From positions 20,320 through 84,319 of the forward strand of contig CAZJWJ010000008.1 in assembly GCA_964549495.1 (NCBI GenBank): a stretch of 64,000 nt of DNA. The letters run 5' to 3'. Below, piece by piece: positions 56,601 to 62,462 of the stretch. The number at the start of each line of letters is the position of its first letter. The first letter of the stretch is position 1. The notes beneath the pieces are model-generated. The model did not search any database, had not been told where the DNA came from, and saw nothing but the letters and a program-made list of their open reading frames with translations. The position numbers were made by a program, and so were the translations under genes. Source of the stretch: JACKBJ01 sp964549495. Lineage in GTDB: Bacteria; Chloroflexota; Anaerolineae; Epilineales; Epilineaceae.

Positions 56601-57921
56601 CCACCACCTGACGGAGGAGTGCGAGTTTCCCATAGCCCCGAGGTCCGCCGATCAGGACGGTGCCACCAGCGCCCTGTTCGCGCAATGCATCGATCGCCCG
56701 ACCGAGTCGGTTGCGCTCTGCCTCGCGGCCGATGCAATCCCAGGCATTGGGCACGCCCAGGGCATCGGGTCGGCGGCGCTTGCGCCAAGCCAAGGCATCC
56801 AAAGGTGCTGATGGCGGAGAGAGCCCCGAAGACCCGGTGCCATCGGAATCGCGCTCGCCGTTCCCGAAGTCGATGTCCTGCTCGCGCAGTCCCTCCAGCA
56901 CCCGCGCAATGGGGATGCCTTGGTTTCGGTACTCCAAGCGATCGTCGTGCTCCACTTCAGTCCACTTTTGATGCACCGCCACGACCATCCAGCGACGGTC
57001 GAAGACAGGCGCGCCCGACGAACCGTAATCGGTCTCGGCCAGGTATTGGAGTCGTGCTTCGTCCGCGTGGCGCACGACGGCTCCAAGGTCGAGGTTGACC
57101 TTCATGGGTCGACCGTCCGGATACTGGATGACGAACACCGGTTGACCCACATCGGGCCCTTCGTTCGATTCGATCGACAGGATAGAGCGGTCTCGCTCCA
57201 TCGGTTTCTCCAGCCGGATCACCGCCCAGTCCACCGCCCGATCACCGCGAATATCTTGCACGATGCCATTGCGCCGCACGAATGGTCTTGGATACCCTTC
57301 GGCGTCCGATGTGTAATCGAAACGAAGTTCGACCGTCTCGCAACGTCGATCGTCAGCCTTGCTATCGAACAGCACATGGTAGGCCGTCAAGACCAGGTCG
57401 GGCGCGATCAAGAAGCCGCTACCCAGCGAGTTCTTTCCGCTGCCCTCGAATTGAGCCTCGATTCGTGCCACCGCACGCATCGCGTTCGCACCGAGCTCCA
57501 GGAACTCCGCATCGAAGAGGCTCCGGCCATCTCGAAGCAGCCGCTCCAAACCGCCTGCCGCCTCGACTGGCATCCCGAACCACTCGAGGTCTTCGGGATC
57601 GGTGACATGGCCTGTCGCTAGTGCCGGCCGTCGCTCGAGCAGAGATCGCAGTTCGTCGTGGTATCGCGCCACATTTGAATCGGCCAGGGCACCCTCGATC
57701 AAGGGTTCCAACAACTTCGCCCGGTGCAGCTTGTTCATGGCCTCGCGCCAGGTGGGATCCATCGCACGCCATTCGATCCGGGCATTCTCGAATCCAACGT
57801 CCGCTACCGCCGCCTGCGCAGCATCTCGATCGGGATACATGCGCACGAGCAGGGAATGTAGTGCGCGCGTCTCCTCCCGATCCCAAGGCAAGCGCGACTC
57901 GTCCAAGAAGCGTGTCGACAC
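53662..57921 (-). CDS. DGR target protein 2: EAD - trypsin-like protease - STAND-type NTPase - FGE-sulfatase
   Basis: 1419 aa from GTG 57921 (AAAGGA upstream). An EAD1-like domain (about residues 15-95, 'LHSLLVRMYPDRDAAQAAVA', 'ALADSNVARYHDELRSLL') parallels VP1. A trypsin-fold protease follows, with 'GFLIAPDLVLTAYHVLF' (His about 178), 'AVDWAVIRLEKP' (Asp about 229) and 'TDYGSSGAPVFD' (Ser about 299). The NTPase P-loop is 'LIGGPRGYGKLALLRQVV' near 425, where the usual Ser/Thr after Lys is Leu. Walker B-like 'PVLLVLDGLQAMPP' is near 533. The FGE-sulfatase domain runs from about 1087 ('LVDIPEGEYLIGSDEDP', 'DLCGNVWEWTGSLWG') and ends in VR2. It is convergent with the RT and divergent from an alpha/beta hydrolase. 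Confidence 0.9.
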   Translation of the reverse strand: MSTRFLDESRLPWDREETRALHSLLVRMYPDRDAAQAAVADVGFENARIEWRAMDPTWREAMNKLHRAKLLEPLIEGALADSNVARYHDELRSLLERRPALATGHVTDPEDLEWFGMPVEAAGGLERLLRDGRSLFDAEFLELGANAMRAVARIEAQFEGSGKNSLGSGFLIAPDLVLTAYHVLFDSKADDRRCETVELRFDYTSDAEGYPRPFVRRNGIVQDIRGDRAVDWAVIRLEKPMERDRSILSIESNEGPDVGQPVFVIQYPDGRPMKVNLDLGAVVRHADEARLQYLAETDYGSSGAPVFDRRWMVVAVHQKWTEVEHDDRLEYRNQGIPIARVLEGLREQDIDFGNGERDSDGTGSSGLSPPSAPLDALAWRKRRRPDALGVPNAWDCIGREAERNRLGRAIDALREQGAGGTVLIGGPRGYGKLALLRQVVATKANDLSVLCASFELPTGEREGREELDLGEYAATTVGKAGETWLELARQAKAWLAAERDGEGDHSDAPPAADPTDPGALLRGWLRRMSASGPVLLVLDGLQAMPPALGLWWYAWLGDLAADLRHGDIRCLLVLTMEPPTVLDEGLADFLRRLGEAPLLDLALGSLVDADVQAYLEDQLDGPVRYGVGSALRELSDGVPATLEDLFEWCLRDEWVDDDGQRRPVLMRDDEQDVWHVAEAAEDFVFGGARDALRSILDRLLPPEDEEIWSRARRLVLEDPPGSLAGARQRMLEALGCAAMEGRRFTAEVLAETMGFDVEFLIDWLDDYLATAEGEGFLIEEASTPIAAPMLSLPLPLPSGPAQPERWLRHYRFRWAWMWHGCHKYLLTDRARAHRLPRCIDAIEQEYPVAYRGPVAARLLTLMGQAADLEAAIFRARGDQSTTPGGTWEARARPYRGMAMAGRFGLDIQSLLWQAQLLEERSGSRHHDAIQLTIRLALAEALLWNAVESGEGDVAAALEQAERAATLALSTGDRAGRARAQALRQSAGLAAALRSAAGPADGDKVVRERVGALMEAGMAKAAEFGALDAQALSAETREALAPKLLELLRQPSLDLESRIVAGLALGRVGDPRFEHCRGAGDPYIKPPLVDIPEGEYLIGSDEDPASPWYDPDGLPSERPAHRLTVAAFQIGRYPITNAEWACFIAAGGYENERWWETEPAKAWLRGDPAQQELNRQWYRDWWTRAQEAPDLERFLAEEAAAQRWSDFEFRNRRSLARMSAWRLERTVHEWYPDRPAHEPEDWKNARFNNPSQPVVGICWYEARAYCAWLSAQSGMAYRLPTEVQWEAAARSTDGRRYAFEGDFEPSRANTAESRLERTTPVGAYPTGSSPEGVDDLCGNVWEWTGSLWGTDPKRPTYGYEYDVNDGRENADASAECLRVVRGGSWLNPLIHARAAARVRDFPAERGTPYGFRVVCASPIS
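53673..53798 (-). repeat. DGR variable region VR2 (end of target gene 2)
   Basis: 126 bp on the minus strand, gap-free against the TR. 15 of 16 mismatches are at template adenines; the single exception is T to G in the TAC codon that became GCC. The variant set differs from VR1, showing independent diversification. Confidence 0.95.
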
Positions 57922-58052
57922 GGGCAACGTCCTTTCCAACCGAGCTCCGGCCGAGAGAGTGGATTCGGGCCACAATGTAACATCGAAGCCGAGGCTCGGC
58001 CAGCAGCAATTGCAGGCGATTCTCGGTTGGTGGCCCGCGCTCGGCTCCGCAG

Positions 58053-58072
58053 ATATCATTCCATATCATCCC
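58053..58072. promoter_or_regulatory. Tandem 10-bp direct repeat in the divergent DGR-target/hydrolase intergenic region
   Basis: ATATCATTCC is followed directly by ATATCATCCC, between the divergent starts at 57921 and 58115. An AT-rich tandem repeat there could be an operator controlling both genes. No clear promoter was found. Confidence 0.35.
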
Positions 58073-58114
58073 GTTTCGCTTCGCGCGATCGCATGAACCT
58101 GGAAGGCCCGCCGC

Positions 58115-59389
58115 ATGCCTCTCGTCTTCGTCCACGGCGTGAACAATCGACTCGGTCCGACCTATGAGCAGGATCGCCGGTTGCGAGAGCAACTCATGCA
58201 GGAGCTGTTGCTCGAGCCGCTTGGTCCACCCTACTCCGGGATGTCGATTCATGACGCCTACTGGGGTGATCTCGGCGCCCGCTTCGCTTGGGGCCTGCGC
58301 TCCCTACCGGAGGTGCGCTTCCATGAGAATGCCAGTCCTCCTTACGAGATGATCACCGAAGCCGAGCGAGCCCTGGCGGAGCTGGCGCTGCCCGCAAGGA
58401 GCAGTGGCGAAGAGTCTCTTGCCACACCGCAGCCTACCAGCTTGAGGAGTCTGGCGACGCGGGATCTTCCCACCCTGATGGAGGCCTTGCTCGGGGAGAT
58501 CGCCTACGGGGAGGCGTCGATCGAGGGAGGATTCGACGGCGTCGGGGCTAGAAGCGCGCCTGTCCTGCCGGATGCGGAGTTGCTCGTGGCGGCCGACGAG
58601 GCAGCCCATGACCCCGGCTTGTCCGCGGCCCTGGCGCGCGTCACCACCGACGCAGAAGTAGCTGACTTGCTTGCAGATGTGGTTCGCCAGCGCCTCGAGG
58701 CGAGGCTTGTGGCCGCGGAAGGACCGGAAACGCCTCCCATCGAAGTGGCTGGTGGCTATGAAAGCGCGGCGAGTTCATCGCGACTGCTCGGCCGCCAGGC
58801 CGAGGAACGAATCCGTCGTATGGCCAATCGCTTGCCGCGCGCCCTTGGTATGAGCGTCTTGCACGCTCGCCGCGCCCAGAGCCACGAGCGGGCATCCCGC
58901 TTCCTGGGAGACGTCTTCACCTACCTTCGCGGCCGAGGCACGGCCTCCGCCCCCGGTCCGATCATCGAGCGCGTGCTCGACCAGATCCAGCAGGCCAGAA
59001 CACTGGAACCCGACGAGCCCCTTCTCCTCTTCACGCATTCCATGGGTGGCAACATCGTCTACGACATCCTCACACATTTCGCGCCCGAGCTGGATGTCGC
59101 GCTGTGGTGTTCGGTCGGCGGACAGATCGCGCAGTTCGAGGAGATGAAGCTCTTCCACGCCAGCGATCCGGCGTTGCGTCATCCTGATCGCGTGGCGAGC
59201 CTGGCACCGCGTGTGGCACGTTGGCTGAACATCTACGATCCGGCCGACATCTTCAGCTTCAAGGCTGAGCCCGTCTTCGAGGGCGTGATCGACCTTCGGT
59301 ACTCCACCGGGTCCGGCATCGCCGCCGCCCATGGCGCCTACTTCCGCCGGCCCAGCTTCTATCGTCTGCTGCGCGAGCACCTGGGCTAA
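58115..59389 (+). CDS. Alpha/beta-hydrolase fold protein
   Basis: A 424-aa protein. It starts 'MPLVFVHGVNNRLGPTYEQD' (oxyanion HG motif). The nucleophile elbow is 'LLFTHSMGGNIVYDILTHF' (Ser about 308), the acid 'LNIYDPADIFSF' (Asp about 376) and the His 'AAAHGAYFRRPSF' (about 406), a complete triad. The middle (about 80-270) is a helical insertion with no recognised domain. There is no signal peptide. It is divergent from DGR target 2 and could be an effector (lipase or esterase) of that system; this is inference from position only. Confidence 0.82.
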   Translation: MPLVFVHGVNNRLGPTYEQDRRLREQLMQELLLEPLGPPYSGMSIHDAYWGDLGARFAWGLRSLPEVRFHENASPPYEMITEAERALAELALPARSSGEESLATPQPTSLRSLATRDLPTLMEALLGEIAYGEASIEGGFDGVGARSAPVLPDAELLVAADEAAHDPGLSAALARVTTDAEVADLLADVVRQRLEARLVAAEGPETPPIEVAGGYESAASSSRLLGRQAEERIRRMANRLPRALGMSVLHARRAQSHERASRFLGDVFTYLRGRGTASAPGPIIERVLDQIQQARTLEPDEPLLLFTHSMGGNIVYDILTHFAPELDVALWCSVGGQIAQFEEMKLFHASDPALRHPDRVASLAPRVARWLNIYDPADIFSFKAEPVFEGVIDLRYSTGSGIAAAHGAYFRRPSFYRLLREHLG

Positions 59390-59916
59390 TCGCGATTCCA
59401 ACTGCCTGTACCCACTACCCTCACATCGGACGCACCAAGTTTCATCTCCCGGTACTCGACCACGTAGATCGGCCGGCCGGTCACCCGGCGAACCTCCTCG
59501 AAGTATCGAGCCTGCTCCGGCCGCAAGCGATCGTGGCGGCCCTTGACCTCGCAGAAGCGGAATTCGCTGCGGTCCGGGCGATAGAGCAAGAGGTCGGGCA
59601 GCTGCCAGCGGTCGTAGTCCTCGATCTCCGAGGCCCAGGCCACGTCGAAGAGCTCGTGGAAGATCGCCTGCTTGCGCGGGTGATTGGCATAGGCGTACTT
59701 CTCGACCAGGCTCAACCAGCCCGTCGCGTGATAGACGTGAATGGCCGCCAACCACTCGAAGAAATGGTTGTCGGGCTGATTGCGCGTGATGCGAAGGTCG
59801 TCTTCGTCGAAGAGTTCCGGGTAGGCCGCCTGCCAGCGCTCAGGGAGCAGGCCGGATCGCCAGCGATCGCGCTGCTCCTCCGTGTAGGCGAATCGCCCGA
59901 GAACCTCGAGGTTCAA
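59386..59916 (-). CDS. VRR-NUC domain nuclease
   Basis: A 176-aa protein from TTG 59916 (GAGGGA upstream). 'RWQLPDLLLYRPDRSEFRFC' followed by 'EVKGRHDRLRPEQARYF' is the PD-(D/E)XK-type VRR-NUC motif (PD...E-VKG). N-terminal helices precede it. VRR-NUC proteins include structure-specific and phage or defence-associated nucleases. Its stop overlaps the convergent hydrolase gene by 4 bp. Confidence 0.85.
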   Translation of the reverse strand: MNLEVLGRFAYTEEQRDRWRSGLLPERWQAAYPELFDEDDLRITRNQPDNHFFEWLAAIHVYHATGWLSLVEKYAYANHPRKQAIFHELFDVAWASEIEDYDRWQLPDLLLYRPDRSEFRFCEVKGRHDRLRPEQARYFEEVRRVTGRPIYVVEYREMKLGASDVRVVGTGSWNRD

Positions 59917-60152
59917 GTTCGCGCTCCCTCTGTCGGATGGCGCCGCCGCCGGCCAGCACCCGGATGATCATCGAAGCATACCAGGATCGTGGGCGACCAC
60001 GACACACGGCCGAATCGCACCCCAGCGGCCAGCCGGCGGGCAAACGGCGGGCAAACATCGGCGGGAATCGGGAACCGTTCGGGGGGCTGCATCGTTGGAT
60101 GGGTACGGAACGAGGCCAGCCATGGCCGCACAGCCCATAGGAGGCGAGGAAA

Positions 60153-60569
60153 ATGGCAGAGTTCATCCAGGCAGTGAGCAAGTACGGACCGCGGATCGTC
60201 TACGGGCCCAACGTGGAGCTCGACGAGCTGGTCGAGCGCCTGGCCGACACCACCGGCCAGCGGCGAGGGGAGGTGATGCGGGTGCTGCTCGAGCTCGAGT
60301 CGACCCTGCTCTTCTACAATCGCCGCGGGCGCGCCACCATCATCCCGGGCATCGGCACCTTCCGCCCGGTGGTCCGCGGCGACGGGACGGTGCGCATGCG
60401 CTACCGCCCGCTGGGCAGGCTGATCGGCAAGCTGCGCATCCGCGAGCTCTTCCAGGGCGAGATCCTCAACGAGGAGAACATCGGCCTGGGCTTCGAGGAG
60501 CTCAAGGCGCTCTGGGACGCCGAGTTCCCCGAAGACCCGCTGGAGCCGCCGCGCCTGCAGGCGGCCTAG
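60153..60569 (+). CDS. HU-like DNA-binding domain protein with C-terminal extension
   Basis: A 138-aa protein. Residues about 20-75 fit the HU/IHF fold ('LDELVERLADTTGQRRGEVM', 'RATIIPGIGTFRPVVRGDGT'). The remaining 60 residues ('LRIRELFQGEILNEENIG', 'LEPPRLQAA') are an extension not found in standard HU. GGAGGCGAGG precedes the ATG. A UUCG-loop terminator follows. The 3' end of this gene has been copied downstream. Confidence 0.8.
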   Translation: MAEFIQAVSKYGPRIVYGPNVELDELVERLADTTGQRRGEVMRVLLELESTLLFYNRRGRATIIPGIGTFRPVVRGDGTVRMRYRPLGRLIGKLRIRELFQGEILNEENIGLGFEELKALWDAEFPEDPLEPPRLQAA

Positions 60570-60611
60570 CCGGCATGCCCCATGCCAAGGGGCGAAACCG
60601 AGCCCAGCAGC

Positions 60612-60639
60612 GAGGGGGCGGCCTTCGGGCCGCCCTCTC
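60612..60639 (+). terminator. Terminator hairpin of the HU-like gene
   Basis: A 12-bp stem (GAGGGGGCGGCC / GGCCGCCCTCTC, one G-T pair) closed by a TTCG tetraloop, 43 bp after the stop, followed by a short T-containing segment. Confidence 0.8.
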
Positions 60640-60645
60640 GCTCGT

Positions 60646-60870
60646 TTCCGCTAGCCCATTCGGCCATGTTCCGCTCGCTCATCCTGCCCGAATGGGCTAG
60701 CGATTCCCGCGGAAGTCAATAGCGCTTTCGCCCAACATCGCTAGCGGTTTCGATCCATCTCGCTAGCCCATTTGCCCAAAACCGCTCGCCCATTGCGCCG
60801 ATTGCCGCAAGCCCATTCCACGACATTCCGCTAGCCCATTGTCTCGATTTCCGCGCGCCCATCCTCTACG
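60646..60870. repeat. Degenerate 22-23 bp tandem repeat tract A
   Basis: About eight units of the form TTCCGCTAGCCCATTNNNCCNAT, one inverted. The core GCTAGCCCAT is best conserved. The units touch each other, so this is not a CRISPR. No gene overlaps it. From 60871 to 61130 I see nothing except 30 bp (60881-60910) that recur at 62228-62257. Confidence 0.75.
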
Positions 60871-61130
60871 GACGCCGTTTTCGCAACTCCGAGGCCCAAG
60901 CGCTCGGCCCGGGTCGATGGGCCGGCATCCCGACGACGACCGCAATGAAACTCGGACGCAGCGCGCACCGTACAGCAGAAGAAGGACGGCAAGGGCAACC
61001 GAGATTCGCTCTGGCAGACCCCGTGCCGCGCTCGCATGTACGAGGACCGACGATCCCACTACGTTTCGATGCCCCGAACAGGACGGTGCAGACCGCGGCA
61101 ACTGATCCTGGATCTCGGACTGCCAACGAT

Positions 61131-61271
61131 AAGCTGCGCATCCGCGAGCTCTTCCAGAGCGAGATCCTCAAAGAGGAGAACATCGGCTTGGGCTTCGAGG
61201 AGCTCGAGGCGCTCTGGGACGCCGAGTTCCCCGAGGACCCGCTGGAGCCGCCGCGCCTGCAAGCGGCCTAG
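61131..61271 (+). pseudogene. Duplicated 3' fragment of the HU-like gene
   Basis: 141 bp matching 60429-60569 with six mismatches by eye and no gaps. It encodes the last 46 residues and stop of the HU-like protein. It has no HU domain or start codon of its own, so it is a fragment left by duplication. Confidence 0.85.
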
Positions 61272-61313
61272 CCGGCACGCCCGATGCCAAGCGGCGAAAC
61301 CGAGCCCAGCAGA

Positions 61314-61341
61314 GAGGGGGCGGCCTCCGGGCCGTCCTCTC
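61314..61341 (+). terminator. Copied terminator hairpin after the HU fragment
   Basis: The same 12-bp stem architecture as at 60612-60639, with a TCCG loop and two G-T pairs. It is followed by one TTTCCGCTAGCCCAT unit at about 61348-61361. Confidence 0.7.
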
Positions 61342-61381
61342 GCTCGTTTCCGCTAGCCCATGGCCCCGAGGCTTGTCCGCG

Positions 61382-61557
61382 CTACAGCTTTCGGATTCTT
61401 ACCGTGCCGGGCGCGAGAACGGCGAAGCGCCCGGTCATCTCCTCACCGTGATCGGCAAGCGCCGTGGTGACCGCATTCGCCTTCGCGGCGGGAGACAAGC
61501 CGGCCGTAGGGCGCGCACGATCGGCGCGTCCACGTTCTCGTCGGCGAGGAGGATCAC
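61382..61557 (-). pseudogene. Decayed DUF5615-type PIN-like toxin partner
   Basis: From GTG 61557, overlapping the antitoxin stop, the product begins 'VILLADENVDAPIVRALRP', the classic DUF5615 N-terminus. The C-terminal end 'ALADHGEEMTGRFAVLAPGT' of the same family lies a few codons later but in another frame, and stops at 61382. The central half of a normal toxin of about 115 aa is missing, with a frameshift, so it is inactive. Confidence 0.75.
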
Positions 61558-61790
61558 GCCGCGCCGGTGGCGATCGGGTAGACCACGTCGGCCTTGAGCG
61601 CACGCGCGGCAAATGCGATCGCCGCGCGGATACCGGCTTCGGTCAGACGCGGATGCGCATCGAGGATCTGATCCACGGACTCTCCCGCGGCGAGCTTCTC
61701 GAGAATCAGCTCCACCGAGATCCGGGTACCCTCGACGACGGGCTTGCCCATCAGGACATTCGGGTCCGACACGATCAATGTCTGTGTCAT
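61554..61790 (-). CDS. DUF433 antitoxin-like protein
   Basis: 78 aa from ATG 61790 (AGGTG upstream). 'PNVLMGKPVVEGTRISVELI' and 'DQILDAHPRLTEAGIRAAIA' are typical of DUF433, a small HTH protein paired with DUF5615 toxins. The toxin frame begins inside its stop codon but is decayed. Confidence 0.88.
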   Translation of the reverse strand: MTQTLIVSDPNVLMGKPVVEGTRISVELILEKLAAGESVDQILDAHPRLTEAGIRAAIAFAARALKADVVYPIATGAA

Positions 61791-61980
61791 CCTGCACCTC
61801 ATCGTCTTGGTCAAAGAGTGGCTCGTCGGGAAGGGCGGCTTCGCCTCCTCATTCTAGCATCGGGCTCACCGCAGTCCTGCCGGTATCAGGAAGGTCACGC
61901 CATGCAATGCAAGTGCGAACCATTGCCGGAGGCGAACACGACGCGGACATGTTGCCCTTCCTACACCTGTCCAGCACCCA

Positions 61981-62257
61981 ACCGCCGCGCCGGCAGGCGG
62001 CCTAGCCGGCACGCCCCCTGCCAAGGGGCGAAACCGAGTCCAGAAGCGAGGGGGCGGCCGACGGGCCTCCCCCTCGATCGTTTCCACTAGCCCATTCGGC
62101 CATGTTCCGCTAGCCCATTCGCCCTTAACCGCTCGCCCATTGTGCCGATTGCCGTTAGCCCATTCCACCTACTTCCGCGCGCCCATTGTGCCGATTTCCG
62201 CGCGCTCATCCTCCACGGACAGCGTGTTCGCAAGTCCGAGGCCCAAGCGCTCGGCCC
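61981..62257. repeat. Third copy of the HU 3'-end/terminator/repeat block (tract C)
   Basis: It starts with the last 27 bp of the HU-like gene, keeps the terminator-like palindrome (about 62048-62076), has about six 22-23 bp units (62081-62217) and ends with the 30 bp also found at 60881-60910. It is thus a shortened copy of 60546-60910. Nothing else is seen in 61791-62462. Confidence 0.75.
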
Positions 62258-62462
62258 AGTGTGATGTTCTGCACCCGCTCGCAGTTAGACACTTCACTTC
62301 GCAATCGGGTCGCTTCGATGGAGACTCCTAGAAAGCCTTGCACGTCCGTGTTGCGCTCGTTCCCACGAGCGGTCGCGATCCCTGGCAGATCGAGCGGGCG
62401 GATGCGACATCGATGCACATGTTCGACCATCGGCTCGATGTCGAAAGAACGGGAGGTGAAGC

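Noticed and set aside
60646..60870. Possible CRISPR array in the repeat tract after the HU-like gene
   Set aside because: Units of 22-23 bp are degenerate and directly adjacent, with no constant repeats separated by unique spacers, and no cas genes are present.
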